The notes: generated from the letters alone by a model not told the origin. Positions 1 through 10,583 are shown, numbered from the stretch's first letter. The stretch: DNA of 64,000 nucleotides from CAVTWS01 sp963738445 (GCA_963738445.1 CAVTWS010000024.1:434001-498000), one strand, 5' to 3'. Made by a program: numbers and translations.

Positions 1-1143
1 GGCCAAGAGGCCGGTTGGGGATTCGAGACGCGGGCCATCCACGCCGGCCAGGAGCCCGACCCGGCGTCCGGAGCGGTCGTCACCCCGATCACGCTGGCCA
101 CGACCTTCGCCCAGGACCGGGTCGGCATCCACAAGGGCTACGAGTACTCGAGGTCGGGCAATCCCACCCGTGCCGCGCTCGAAACGTGCCTGGCCTCGCT
201 CGAAGGAGCCCGATTCGGACTCGCGTTCGCCTCCGGCCTGGCCGCCGAGGACAACGTGCTGCGTCTGCTCACCCCGGGCGACCGCATCCTCCTCGGCAAC
301 GACGCCTACGGCGGGACGTTTCGCCTCATCTCGAAGGTGTTCGGGCCCATCGGCTACCCGTGGTCCGCGGTCGACCTCACCGACATCGATGCCCTGGCGG
401 ACGACTGGCCGGCCGACACCAAGATGGTGTGGCTCGAAACCCCGACCAACCCGCTGCTCACCTGCTTCGACATCGAGGCCATCGCCGCCGTCGCCCACCG
501 CCACGGTGCGCTGGTCGTGGTCGACAACACGTTCGCCACGCCGTACCTCCAACGCCCCCTCGAACACGGGGCCGACATCGTGGTCCACTCGGCCACGAAG
601 TACCTCGGCGGCCACTCCGACGTGGTCGGAGGGTTCGTCGCCGTCGACGACGAAACCCTCGACCAGAGCTTGAGGTTCACCCAGAACGCCGCCGGGGCCA
701 TCCCGGCCCCGTTCGACTGCTACCTGGTGCTGCGCGGTGTGAAGACGCTGGGCGTTCGCATGGACCGGCACTGCGAGAACGCCCGGGCGATCGTCGACCT
801 CCTCGTGGGGCACCCGGCCGTCGACCGCGTGCTCTACCCACAGCTCCCCGACCACCCTGGCCACCGGGCCACGGCTCGGCAGATGCGGGCGTTCGGCGGG
901 ATGGTGAGCTTCACGCTCCGGGGTGGCCGCGAGGCCGCGCTGCGGGTGGCGGAAGGCACCGAGCTGTTCACCCTGGCCGAGTCGCTCGGGGCGGTGGAGT
1001 CCCTCATCGAGCACCCGGGCGCGATGACCCACGCGTCGGCCGCCGGCTCGCCTCTCGAGGTACCCGACAACCTGATCCGTCTCAGCGTGGGCCTGGAGTC
1101 GGCCGACGACCTCGTGGCTGATCTGAAGCAGGCACTCGACTGA
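1..1143 (+). CDS. Cys/Met-metabolism PLP-dependent enzyme (cystathionine gamma-synthase/lyase family), 5' end outside window
   Basis: The reading frame is open from base 1 to a TGA at 1141-1143, so the start lies upstream of the window; about 380 residues are visible. The visible part begins with the family's FETRAIHAGQEPD segment. The YSRSGNPTR motif follows, then VVVDNTFATPYLQ and HSATKYLGGHSDVVGG, in which the Lys at 598-600 should form the Schiff base with PLP. Members of this family catalyse gamma-replacement or gamma-elimination on cystathionine or O-acyl-homoserine in trans-sulfuration in the cytosol. Synthase, lyase and methionine gamma-lyase activities cannot be separated from motifs alone, so no symbol is given. 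The next gene is an unrelated secreted protein on the same strand 217 bases downstream. Confidence 0.93.
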   Translation, partial: GQEAGWGFETRAIHAGQEPDPASGAVVTPITLATTFAQDRVGIHKGYEYSRSGNPTRAALETCLASLEGARFGLAFASGLAAEDNVLRLLTPGDRILLGNDAYGGTFRLISKVFGPIGYPWSAVDLTDIDALADDWPADTKMVWLETPTNPLLTCFDIEAIAAVAHRHGALVVVDNTFATPYLQRPLEHGADIVVHSATKYLGGHSDVVGGFVAVDDETLDQSLRFTQNAAGAIPAPFDCYLVLRGVKTLGVRMDRHCENARAIVDLLVGHPAVDRVLYPQLPDHPGHRATARQMRAFGGMVSFTLRGGREAALRVAEGTELFTLAESLGAVESLIEHPGAMTHASAAGSPLEVPDNLIRLSVGLESADDLVADLKQALD

Positions 1144-1360
1144 CCACCCGCCGTCGTCTCGGGGATACGCACTGTGATGAACCGCGGCGCCCTCTCCGAC
1201 GTAGGAATCGATGGAGGACGCACACCTGTGTCCTCCGGATCATTTCAACGGCTTTCCTTGCCATGACCCGGCGAACGCCCTACGTTCTCGGGCATTGACA
1301 AGGCGCCACATTCAGTGGCGGCCGTCACGAAGCTCGTCAGAGCTGGGCGTTGGAGGAACA

Positions 1361-4300
1361 ATGCGTGGTATCCCGCGGCGGATCGCTCAGGCGATCTCCG
1401 GTTCACTGACCGTTCTGGCTCTGCTGGTGGCGCAGATGGTGTTCAACACCACGGGTGCGTCGGCCGTCGTGGGCACCGTGTCGATCGCCGACGCCGTCGT
1501 GGCCGAGGGCAACAGTGGTTCGACGAACATCACGTTCACCGTCTCGCAGAACGGCAACCCCAACGAGGACTGTGGCATCCGCGTGGTCCTCACCCACGGC
1601 ACCACCGTGGCTGCCGACTTCACCAGCACCGCTGCGCAGAACCGCACGATCGACCAGAACGACTCGTCGATCACGGTGAGCTACGCCGTCGCGGGCGACA
1701 CCCTCGTCGAGGGCGCGCAGACGTTCACCCTCACGATGACCGGACGGTCAAGTGGGAGCCTCGACGCGTGTGCGATCGCCGACGGCACCGCCACGGGCAC
1801 GATCATCGACAACGACAGCGTCAACCAGCCACCGGTCAACACCCTCGCTTCTCCGACATCGATCTCCGCGGTGGCCGGCACCACCATCAACCTGCCCACC
1901 TCCTTCGCCGACCCCGACGTCGCCAACGGCACCCTCGACATCGAGGTCAACATCACCGACTTCGACGCCGACGGCGGCGGCCCCGACGGCGTCGTGTCAC
2001 CGCTCAGCACCATCGGCCAGCTCCGCCTCAGCAACGCCAACGTCGGCACCGACGAGCTGCGCACTCAGGGCCTCGCCGCCAGCAACACCCTGTTCGCCAC
2101 CCTCCAGGTGACGACGAGCATCAACTACTCCGGAACCTTCCGCGTCGTCATCGAGTCCGACGACAACGGCAACACCGGCACCGGTGGGGAGAAAGCCGAC
2201 ACCAACTTCTACACCATCACCATCACGCCGGCGCCCGCCAACCAGCCGCCGGTCAACACCCTCCAGGCGCCACTCGTCCGCACGGTCACCCAAGGCTCGG
2301 TGATCAACCTGCCCACGTCGTTCACCGATCCCGACGTGGGTTCCGGGACGATGGACATCGAGGTCGACATCGTCGACTTCGATGCCGACGGCGGCGGCCC
2401 CGACGGGGTCGTGTCACCGCTCAGCACCATCGGCCAGCTCCGCCTCAACAGCGCCAACGTCGGCACCGACGAGCTGCGCACGCAGAACCTCGCCGCCAGC
2501 AACACCCTGTTCGGCACCCTCCAGGTGGCGCTCACCGCCGGCTACACCGGCACGTTCCGTGTGGTGATCGAGTCCGACGACAACGGCAACACCGGTGCAG
2601 GGGGCGAGAAGGCCGACACCGACTTCTACACCATCACCGTGGTCCCGCCGGACCGCCAGTTCTCGATCGCTCCCGCCAGCATCGTGGAAGGCACCGCCGC
2701 CAGCGCCACCGCCGTCTCGCTCACCATCACCCGACCGAGCACCGCGGCCGTCACCTGCAACATCACCGCCGTGGCCACCATCGGCGGGGGCAACACCGCC
2801 ATCGCCGGCGACCTCACCGTGGTGGGCAGCGTCTCGAACTTCCTGGTCGCCGCCGGCGACACCTCGCGCACCATCCTCCCCACCAGCATCGTCGCCGACG
2901 CCCTCGACGAGATCGACGAGACCTTCACCGTCACCATCGCCGGGGCCCCCTTCGGGGTCAACCCGGCTTGCGAGGTCAACCCCACCGCGGCCAGTGCGAC
3001 CATCACCATCCTCGACGACGACCACCCCGCTGTCCCGGTGGCGTTCACCATCGCAGGCGACGGCGACGTCGTCGAAGGCGACAGCGGCACCCGCACCATG
3101 TCGTGGACGATCTCGTCGCCCACCGCCCCCTCGGCTCCCTGCACCATGAACGTGCTCATCCGCACCGACGCCCCCAACACCACCGCGACCAGCGGGGTCG
3201 ACTTCACCGGTAGCCCCGCCATCGACTTCACCTTCGCCGCCGGTCAATCCAGCCGCACCTTCACGATCACCATCCTCGGCGACACTGTCGACGAACCCGA
3301 CGACCGCATCCAGGTCAACATCGCCGGCCCTGCCACCGGCACCCCCTGCCCCCTCGGCTCGACCATCGGCGACCACAACTTCATCCTCGACGACGACGAC
3401 AACGACATCGCGTCGGTGGTGTCGATCGCGGACACCTCGATCGACGAAGACGCGGGCACCGGGGTGGTGCTGGTGTCGATGACGAACTTCGCGAGCCGCG
3501 CGTGCGCGGTCAGCGTCACCACCACCTCAGGCACCGCGACCAACGGAGCCGACTTCCCCGCCATCAACGGCGCAACGTTCAATGTCATCAACACGGCCAG
3601 CGACAACCTGCCGGTGTCGGTCACCGACGACGACGACGTCGAGGGTGCCGAGACGTTCACCATCACCCTCACCCTGCTCGCCTCCTCCGATGACCAATGC
3701 CAGCTCGGCGACAACCAGGCCACCATCACCATCAACGACAACGACATCGCGTCGGTGGTGTCGATCGCGGACACCTCGATCGACGAAGACGCGGGCACCG
3801 GGGTAGTGCTGGTGTCGATGACGAACTTCGCGAGCCGCACGTGCGCGGTCAGCGTCACCACCACCTCAGGCACCGCGACCAACGGAGCCGACTTCCCCGC
3901 CATCAACGGCGCAACGTTCAATGTCATCAACACGGCCAGCGACAACCTGCCGGTGTCGGTCACCGACGACGACGACGTCGAGGGTGCCGAGACGTTCACC
4001 ATCACCCTCACCCTGCTCGCCTCCTCCGATGACCAATGCCAGCTCGGCGACAACCAGGCCACCATCACCATCAACGACAACGACATCGCGTCGGTGGTGT
4101 CGATCGCGGACACCTCGATCGACGAAGACGCGGGCACCGGGGTAGTGCTGGTGTCGATGACGAACTTCGCGAGCCGCGCGTGCGCGGTCAGCGTCACCAC
4201 CACCTCAGGCACCGCGACCAACGGAGCCGACTTCCCCGCCATCAACGGCGCAACGTTCAATGTCATCAACACGGCCAGCGACAACCTGCCGGTGTCGGTC

Positions 4301-6189
4301 ACCGACGACGACGACGTCGAGGGTGCCGAGACGTTCACCATCACCCTCACCCTGCTCGCCTCCTCCGATGACCAATGCCAGCTCGGCGACAACCAGGCCA
4401 CCATCACCATCAACGACAACGACATCGCGTCGGTGGTGTCGATCGCGGACACCTCGATCGACGAAGACGCGGGCACCGGGGTAGTGCTGGTGTCGATGAC
4501 GAACTTCGCCGAGCCGCACGTGCGCGGTCAGCGTCACCACCACCTCAGGCACCGCGACCAACGGAGCCGACTTCCCCGCCATCAACGGCGCAACGTTCAA
4601 TGTCATCAACACGGCCAGCGACAACCTGCCGGTGTCGGTCACCGACGACGACGACGTCGAGGGTGCCGAGACGTTCACCATCACCCTCACCCTGCTCGCC
4701 TCCTCCGATGACCAATGCCAGCTCGGCGACAACCAGGCCACCATCACCATCAACGACAACGACATCGCGTCGGTGGTGTCGATCGCGGACACCTCGATCG
4801 ACGAAGACGCGGGCACCGGGGTAGTGCTGGTGTCGATGACGAACTTCGCGAGCCAGCGCGTGCGCGGTCAGCGTCACCACCACCTCAGGCACCGCGACCA
4901 ACGGAGCCGACTTCCCCGCCATCAACGGCGCAACGTTCAATGTCATCAACACGGCCAGCGACAACCTGCCGGTGTCGGTCACCGACGACGACGACGTCGA
5001 GGGTGCCGAGACGTTCACCATCACCCTCACCCTGCTCGCCTCCTCCGATGACCAATGCCAGCTCGGCGACAACCAGGCCACCATCACCATCACCGACAAC
5101 GACATCGCGTCGGTGGTGTCGATCAGTGGCGGGTCGGTCACCGAGGGCGGGCAGCTGGTGTTCACCGTCTCCCGCACCAACGGCACCGGCACCTGCACCG
5201 TGTTCGCCGAAACCGCCAACGGCACCGCCACCAGCCCCGGCGACTTCACGTTCGGCAACGTCACCATCCAATTCAACCCCGGCGAGACCTCCATCGGCGT
5301 TCTCGTCAACACCATCGACGACACCGTCGACGAGCCCGACGAGACCATCTTCCTCAACCTCACCAACCCCACCGGTGGCTGCGAGATCGCAGAGAGCTCG
5401 GCCACCGGCACAATCCTCGACAACGACGAACCGGCACCGCCGCCGGCGACGCTGTCGGTCAGCGACGCGTCGGTGACCGAAGGCGGCGACCTCGTCTTCA
5501 CCGTCACCCGCGCCGGCGACACCGCCACCGCCTGCCTCTTCGGACACGGCACCCAGAACGGCACCGCCATCGCCCCCGGCGACTACGCCCCCGGCGGCAA
5601 CAACGCCGTCATCGCCGCTGGCGCCACCACCACCACCTTCACCGTCGCCACCGTCGACGACGCCCTCGACGAACCCACGGAAACCCTCCTCGTCAACATC
5701 GCCACCGCCCCCGGCGGCTGCGCCATCACCGACAACCAAGGCACCGGCACCATCCTCGACAACGACGATCCGCCACCACCTCGAGAGGTCTGCGTGGCCC
5801 TGGACCAGGTCAAGCTCCAGGCCTACCTCCAGACCTCGACGCCCGTGCAGCCGATCAACCTCGGCCCCGGCACCTACAACGTGACCCTCACCTCGAGTGA
5901 CCCCACCCACCCCGACAGCGGCGACTTCGAGCAACACACCGAGCAGTGGTTCGTCGAGCTCGTCGATGCCAACGGAACCGTGATCGCCACCAGCGGTACC
6001 ATCGGCGACCTTCCCGCCATCGAGTTCACGATGACCGAGAGCGTCGGCACGATCACCATCCCCGACGGCATCAACGCCAGCGGCATCCGCGCCGTCCATG
6101 CCTTCCCCACTGCGGCTTACAGCCAATCGGTCTACGCCACCCTGGCCTGCCTCCAGCTCGTCGGTCACGAGCCCGAAGACGACATTTGA
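1361..6189 (+). CDS. Giant secreted Calx-beta repeat protein, two frameshifts in this sequence
   Basis: The ATG at 1361 has GGAGGA just upstream and encodes a signal peptide (MRGIPRR, then a hydrophobic run ending near ASA). With two single-base corrections the product is about 1,608 residues. In order it has a Calx-beta domain, two copies of a 139-residue unit (1826-2659), two divergent Calx-beta domains, five nearly identical 113-residue Calx-beta repeats (3401-5097), two further Calx-beta domains and a unique C-terminus. Repeats carry the Calx-beta hallmarks (SVTDDDDVEGAETFTITL, then a DNQATITINDND end). Calx-beta domains bind calcium in adhesion and exchanger proteins, so a surface or matrix role is an inference. 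No LPXTG motif or C-terminal membrane segment is seen, which suggests a released protein. Extra bases at 4509/4510 and 4855 break the frame; downstream the same protein continues in the third frame to the TGA at 6187-6189. Confidence 0.85.
1826..2659 (+). repeat. Two tandem 417-bp coding units (139 residues each)
   Basis: Copies start at 1826 and 2243, each with QPPVNTL. Both contain INLPTSF, a DFDADGGGPDGVVSPLST block and FRVVIESDDNGNTG. They encode an extracellular beta-sandwich-like unit that I do not recognise as a named family. Identity is high but lower than in the downstream Calx-beta array. Confidence 0.85.
3401..5097 (+). repeat. Five near-identical tandem Calx-beta repeats, period 339 bp
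   Basis: Units begin at 3401, 3740, 4079, 4418 and 4758 with AACGACATCGCG. The first three are exactly 339 bp; the fourth and fifth are 340 bp because of one extra base each, at almost the same place in the unit (4509/4510 and 4855). The copies differ at only a few bases, which indicates recent amplification or gene conversion. Such an array is also prone to assembly collapse or error. Confidence 0.95.
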
Positions 6190-6219
6190 CCGACCACGGG
6201 CACTCCGCGAATCAACACT

Positions 6220-6257
6220 GACGACGGGTCGGGGCCGCTCCCCGGCCCTTCGTCGTC
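6220..6257. terminator. Hairpin between convergent genes
   Basis: GACGACG at 6220-6226 pairs with CGTCGTC at 6251-6257, and an inner CGGGG/CCCCG stem continues it. It lies between the end of the Calx-beta gene and the end of the aminotransferase gene on the other strand, so it could serve both. There is no T tract. Confidence 0.5.
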
Positions 6258-6269
6258 ACCCACCCATTG

Positions 6270-7526
6270 TCACGTGGTCGCAGCCAACGCGGCCCCGAAC
6301 ACTTCGAGCCCGGTGGCCAGCTCGCCTTCGCTGACCACCAGCGGTGGCATCCAACGAATGACCGTGCCGTCCGCCCCTGCGGTCATCAAGAGGAGGCGGC
6401 CCTCATCGCGGCAGTGAGCCGCGATGGCCGAGCAGCGAGCGGGGTCGGGGCGATGTTCGGGCGTGGCGAACTCCGACGCCACCATCAGACCCGGGCCCCG
6501 CACGTCGGCGAGCACAGGATGCTGATCGGCCAGTTGGCGTAGACCGAGGCGAAGCTGTTCGCCGCGGGCCCGCACACCCTCGAGGAATCCGGGCACGGTG
6601 ATGACGCCCAGCGTGGCGATAGCGGCCGCGCAGCCGATCGGGTTGCCGCCGTAGGTGCCGCCGTGGGATCCCTGCGGCCAGCGAGCCATCAGGTCGACCG
6701 ATGCTCCGATGCCGGCGATCGGGAAACCGCTGGCGAAGCCCTTGGCGAAGATCAGGATGTCCGGGTCGACCCCCATCTGCTCGACCGCCCAGAGGGTCCC
6801 GGTCCGGCCGGCGCCGCTCTGCACCTCGTCGGCGACGAGGAGGATGCCGTGCTCGTCGCACCGGGACCGGAGTCCGGCCATGAACGCCGGCGGCGCGGCG
6901 ACGTACCCGCCTTCGCCCAGCACCGGCTCGATGAAGATCGCCGCCGTCTCGTCCGGTGACAGCTGGGTGTGGAGGAGATGGTCGAGCGCGTCGAGACACC
7001 GCTGTGACGCCTGCTCGTCTTCGACTCCCCAGGCGAACGAGAGCGGGAACGGGGTCACGAAGACACCCGACGGCAGTGGCTGATACCCGGACCGGTAGGA
7101 GGCTTTGGAGGTGGTCATGGCCATCGCCTCCGCGGTGCGGCCGTGGAAGCTGCCTTCCATCACGATCACGTTCGGACGACGGGTGGCCTGTTTGGCCAGC
7201 TTCACGGCGGCCTCCACCGCCTCGGCTCCCGAGTTGCAGAAGAAGAACTGCTCGATCGACGGGGGCGTCAGGCGCGCCATGAGGTCGGCGAGCTCGACCA
7301 ACCGGGTCGAGCGGTAGCAGTTGGCCTGGGCGTGGATGAAGCGGCCGGCCTGCTCCTGGATCGCCGCCACCACGTCGGGGTGGCAGTGGCCGGTGCTCGT
7401 CACGGCGATCCCCGACGTGAAGTCGAGGTACTCATCGCCGTCGACGGTGGTCACCACACAACCCGAGGCCGAGACCACCTCCAGATCGGTGACCCGGAAC
7501 CACACATCCGACAACGACGATCTCAT
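6270..7526 (-). CDS. Class III (4-aminobutyrate-type) aminotransferase
   Basis: 418 residues, the usual length for fold-type I class III aminotransferases. Visible motifs are the N-terminal DGDEYLDFTSGIAVTSTGH, FFCNSGAEAVEAAVKLA, GSFHGRT, EPVLGEGGY, LLVADEVQSGAGRTG (the Asp that contacts the PLP ring nitrogen) and ILIFAKGFASGFP with the PLP-binding Lys. The enzyme would move an amino group from an omega-amino acid such as GABA or acetylornithine to an oxo-acid; the substrate cannot be set from sequence. The ATG at 7526 lies 16 bases after the stop of the cupredoxin gene on the same strand, so the two may be co-transcribed. A terminator-like hairpin follows its end. Confidence 0.92.
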   Translation of the reverse strand: MRSSLSDVWFRVTDLEVVSASGCVVTTVDGDEYLDFTSGIAVTSTGHCHPDVVAAIQEQAGRFIHAQANCYRSTRLVELADLMARLTPPSIEQFFFCNSGAEAVEAAVKLAKQATRRPNVIVMEGSFHGRTAEAMAMTTSKASYRSGYQPLPSGVFVTPFPLSFAWGVEDEQASQRCLDALDHLLHTQLSPDETAAIFIEPVLGEGGYVAAPPAFMAGLRSRCDEHGILLVADEVQSGAGRTGTLWAVEQMGVDPDILIFAKGFASGFPIAGIGASVDLMARWPQGSHGGTYGGNPIGCAAAIATLGVITVPGFLEGVRARGEQLRLGLRQLADQHPVLADVRGPGLMVASEFATPEHRPDPARCSAIAAHCRDEGRLLLMTAGADGTVIRWMPPLVVSEGELATGLEVFGAALAATT

Positions 7527-7542
7527 GGCCTTGAGTCTGGCA

Positions 7543-8046
7543 TCAACCGACGTCGCCGATCATCCCTTGGTCGAGGTGGCCCGGGTTGAGACAGACCATT
7601 CGTGTCGGCATTGATGGTTCATCGTCGGGCAGGTGGATCGTCAGCACGACCGTCTCCCCCGGCTGGGCCACGGCCCGCCACGGGAACTCGTCGGTCGCCC
7701 ATGGACTCGGTTCGAGCTCACCATGGTCCTCGTGAGCCACGACCTCGGGGTGGTAGGCCACGGTGTGCACCGGGCCGGTCCCCGTGGCTTCGTGCGACGC
7801 GTGCCCGGCGGCCACGTGGGCGTCGATGCCATCTTGTGAGGTAAGGATGAACTCGTGCTCGACCGCCCCGTCGTTGGTGATCAGGAACGTCACGACGGAA
7901 CCGCCCTCCAGATCGAGCGCCGGCGGCGAGAAACCGAAGTCCATCATGGTCACCTCGATCGTGCCATCGGCGCCCGGCGAGGTTCCCCCACCGCCGCAGC
8001 CCACCGCCAGCGACACGACGGCGACTGCCACCCCGAGCCGGATCAC
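7543..8046 (-). CDS. Cupredoxin-like lipoprotein
   Basis: I start this at the GTG at 8046 (VIRLGVAVAVVSLAVGC), which gives 167 residues with a hydrophobic signal and a Cys where lipid attachment would occur; the frame stays open upstream but that part overlaps the divergent transporter gene. The mature part has a cupredoxin pattern: VTMMDFGFSPPALDLEGGS, FLITNDGAVEHEFIL (candidate copper His) and MVCLNPGHLDQGM with Cys, His and Met ligands in the C-terminal loop. A His-rich insertion (HVAAGHASHEATG and nearby) lies in between. It is probably an envelope-attached copper or electron-carrier protein. The divergent neighbour starts 40 bases away. Confidence 0.8.
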   Translation of the reverse strand: MIRLGVAVAVVSLAVGCGGGGTSPGADGTIEVTMMDFGFSPPALDLEGGSVVTFLITNDGAVEHEFILTSQDGIDAHVAAGHASHEATGTGPVHTVAYHPEVVAHEDHGELEPSPWATDEFPWRAVAQPGETVVLTIHLPDDEPSMPTRMVCLNPGHLDQGMIGDVG

Positions 8047-8086
8047 CCCGTCACCGTACCCCGCGGTCCCGATAGGGTCCTCGATC

Positions 8087-8944
8087 GTGACTGCGTTGCT
8101 GGCCCTGGTCTCCGCAGTCCTCGTCGGCGGAGCCGACTTCCTCGTCAGTCTGGCCGCTCGTCGCTCGCACCCCGAGGCCGTCCCTGTGTACGGAAGCGCG
8201 GCCAGTCTCCTCACCATCGCCGTAGCGGTGTCGTTCGTCGACGCGCCGTCGGTCCGGGGCCTGGACCTGGCCTGGGGGGCCGCGGCCGGGGCCTTCGGCG
8301 CCGTGGCCTTCGTGCTCTTCCTCCACGCCATGAGCCGGGGGCAGATGAGCATCGTGGCTCCGATCGCCGCGACCGTCGGAGCCGTCACGACCGTGGCGGT
8401 CGGTCTCGGGCGCGGCGAGCGGCTCGAGCCGTCTACGTGGTCCGGCATCGTGCTGGCCGCGTTGGCGATCGCCCTCATCAGCTCCACCGGCGACGGCGCG
8501 TCCGGCTCCAACCCTCACCCGCACTCCCCGGGCAACGTTCGGTCGGTGGTCCTTCTGGCGATCGGCGCCGGCATCGGGTTCGGCGTGTTCTTCTCCGCCC
8601 TCGCCATGACCGAAGGCGACGCCGGCCTGTGGCCGTTGGTGCCGGCGCGGCTCGTGTCGCTGCCCACACTCGTGGCGGTGAACGGGCTCCGCGGCGGATC
8701 GTGGCGGATCGACCGGCCGGCCCGCCGACTCGCCCTGTGGGGCGGCGCGATCGAGGGCATCGCCTCGGTGATCCTTCTGATTGCCGTGCAACGGGGCCCG
8801 CTCGCGGTCGCCGGCGTGTTGGGATCGCTCTACCCGGTCAGCACGGTGTTCCTCGCCTGGCTGGTGGTCGGCGAGCGCCTGAGCCGCCTGCAGTGGATCG
8901 GCGTCTCGGTCGCCCTGGCGGCCGTCCCGATGATCTCGGCGTAG
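8087..8944 (+). CDS. EamA/DMT-superfamily transporter
   Basis: The GTG at 8087 gives 285 residues made almost entirely of hydrophobic helices, about ten in two repeated halves, as in EamA (drug/metabolite transporter) proteins. The second half ends with the typical VLGSLYPVSTVFLAWLVVGERLS segment, read here in two parts around YPVSTVFLAW. Such proteins export amino acids, sugars or drugs across the cytoplasmic membrane; the substrate is unknown. The gene is divergent from the cupredoxin lipoprotein and convergent with the flavodoxin gene, 9 bases away. Confidence 0.88.
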   Translation: MTALLALVSAVLVGGADFLVSLAARRSHPEAVPVYGSAASLLTIAVAVSFVDAPSVRGLDLAWGAAAGAFGAVAFVLFLHAMSRGQMSIVAPIAATVGAVTTVAVGLGRGERLEPSTWSGIVLAALAIALISSTGDGASGSNPHPHSPGNVRSVVLLAIGAGIGFGVFFSALAMTEGDAGLWPLVPARLVSLPTLVAVNGLRGGSWRIDRPARRLALWGGAIEGIASVILLIAVQRGPLAVAGVLGSLYPVSTVFLAWLVVGERLSRLQWIGVSVALAAVPMISA

Positions 8945-8953
8945 ACCGTTCGG

Positions 8954-9379
8954 TCAGCGCACCGACGCGGTGGCCATCGACTCGCGAACGAACTCGACGA
9001 TGCCCTCGGGAAGGCGGTTTCGATGAAAGGCCTGACCGGGGAGCACCGCCGCGCCCTTGCGGGAGAGCAAGCCGCCGAGCTTGTCCACCACCCGGCCCGG
9101 GTTGACGGCATAGGTCACGAACGGGACGACCCGCTTGTGCCAAAGATCGGGCATGGATCTGAGATTGCGAGCACCGCCGGGTCGGTGACCGAGCAGGATC
9201 AAGCCATCGGTCCACGTCCCGACGAAGACGAGGTCGGCGTCGGCGAGCTCACCTCGACCCACCTGATCGGAGGCGAACACATGCACCTCGGCGCCGTCGG
9301 CTTCAGCTGCGCCACCGATCCATTCGGCGGCCCGCCGCGTGTTGCCGGTGCGGCTCTCGTGGATGACGACGACCTTCAC
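8954..9379 (-). CDS. Flavodoxin-like protein
   Basis: 141 residues starting MKVVVIHESRTGNTRRAAEW, a flavodoxin-type phosphate-binding loop (S/T-x-T-G-N-T form, here SRTGNTR) directly after the first beta strand. LVFVGTWTDG follows, and PFVTYAVNPGRVVDKL matches the later FMN-binding region. The length is that of a single short flavodoxin domain. It would bind FMN and carry electrons or act as a small quinone/NAD(P)H reductase. It lies 115 bases beyond the end of the histidine kinase gene on the same strand and may be read together with that regulatory cluster. Confidence 0.85.
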   Translation of the reverse strand: MKVVVIHESRTGNTRRAAEWIGGAAEADGAEVHVFASDQVGRGELADADLVFVGTWTDGLILLGHRPGGARNLRSMPDLWHKRVVPFVTYAVNPGRVVDKLGGLLSRKGAAVLPGQAFHRNRLPEGIVEFVRESMATASVR

Positions 9380-9494
9380 TTTTCACCTCACCTGACACGC
9401 GTACGACGGCACCACTCCTAGCAGACCACAGGAGGGCCGAGCGCATCCTGCCGTCGGTCTCACGTTCGACCCCCGCCACCACCCACCCGACCGA

Positions 9495-10523
9495 TCAGCG
9501 GCGGAGCGGGACGCGCCATTCGAGCGCAGTCCCGCCGGCGTCGGCGCGTCGGACCTCGAGCCCTCCGCCGAGGAGCGCCGCCCGGCGAGCCAGGTTGACG
9601 AGCCCACCCCGATGGCTCACATCTTCGTCGTCGAACCCTCGACCGTCGTCGGTGACCCGCACGACGACGGCGGAGTCGCCGGTCTCGACGACCACTTCGG
9701 CACGGCCCGCTCGAGCGTGTTTCGCGACGTTCGCCAACGCCTCTCGCACGACGGGCGCAACATGCTCCACGACCACCGACGGCACCTCGATGTCAGCGCC
9801 GATGAACCGCAACTCGGGCTCGAAGCCCAGGGCCGCGGTCATCGACGTGACGATGTCGGCGATCAGAGCCCGGGTGCCTCGGGTCAGAGCAGGTTCGTTC
9901 CGAACATCGAAGATCGCTCGGCGGATACCGCGAATGGTGTCGTCGATGCTGGCGATGGCCTGATCCAATCGGGCCACCAGCCGCTCGTCGGTCCGCTCGC
10001 TGGCCAGGGACTGGAGGCCCAGACCGACCGCGAACAACTCCTGGATCACGCTGTCGTGCAGATCGCGGGCAATGCGCTCGTGATCTTCGGCGATGGCCCG
10101 TCGGCGACGCTCGTCGGCCAGCCTCAGCTCGCCGGCCACCCAATCCGAGGCATCACGAATGGCCGCCACCACGACCGGACCGGTGTCGGTGTGCACCGGG
10201 CCCAGGCTGATCAGCGCCGAGAACAGCGAGCCATCGGCCCGGCGAGCGCTCAACCGCCGGCTGGCCGCCATCGGGCGCCGGCTCGGCTCGGCTGCGAAGT
10301 CGGACCGATGGGCGCTGTGCGACCGGACGTCATCGTCGGGCACCAACACATCGACCGAGAGCCCGACGAGTTGGTCACGCTCGTATCCGAGCAGGTCGAC
10401 AGCCGCGTCGTTGATCCACAGGATCGCACCGGCCGCGTCGACCGCGACCAAGGCGTCGGGCACGACGTCGAGCAGAGCAAAGGCACGGTCGTCGACGACA
10501 GGGACGGTCCGAGGCTCCTGCAT
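9495..10523 (-). CDS. PAS-domain sensor histidine kinase (NarL-type, DosS-like)
   Basis: 342 residues. A PAS domain fills the first 125 residues (VPDALVAVDAAGAILWINDA). A HisKA_3 dimerisation helix with ERIARDLHDSVIQELFAVGL follows (phospho-acceptor His156), then a HATPase_c domain with REALANVAKHA (N box) and VTDDGRGFD (G1 box). There is no membrane segment, so it is a cytosolic sensor; the PAS ligand (haem, flavin or other) cannot be read from sequence. It sits 1.5 kb from a DosR-like regulator in the same run of minus-strand genes, its likely partner. Known DosS/DosT kinases use GAF domains, so the PAS sensor is a difference. Confidence 0.92.
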   Translation of the reverse strand: MQEPRTVPVVDDRAFALLDVVPDALVAVDAAGAILWINDAAVDLLGYERDQLVGLSVDVLVPDDDVRSHSAHRSDFAAEPSRRPMAASRRLSARRADGSLFSALISLGPVHTDTGPVVVAAIRDASDWVAGELRLADERRRRAIAEDHERIARDLHDSVIQELFAVGLGLQSLASERTDERLVARLDQAIASIDDTIRGIRRAIFDVRNEPALTRGTRALIADIVTSMTAALGFEPELRFIGADIEVPSVVVEHVAPVVREALANVAKHARAGRAEVVVETGDSAVVVRVTDDGRGFDDEDVSHRGGLVNLARRAALLGGGLEVRRADAGGTALEWRVPLRR

Positions 10524-10583
10524 GGCCGGCCAAGACTAGATCGTCGGTTCGGCTGGCACCGAAGCCGCTCCGGCGAGCGTCAT

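Noticed and set aside
1295..1300. Perfect -35 hexamer TTGACA before the Calx-beta gene
   Set aside because: No acceptable -10 sequence stands 16-18 bases downstream, so I do not call a promoter.
4500..4870. Programmed ribosomal frameshifting in the Calx-beta gene
   Set aside because: Neither site has a slippery heptamer, and two +1 events in copies of the same unit are better explained by consensus error or repeat instability.
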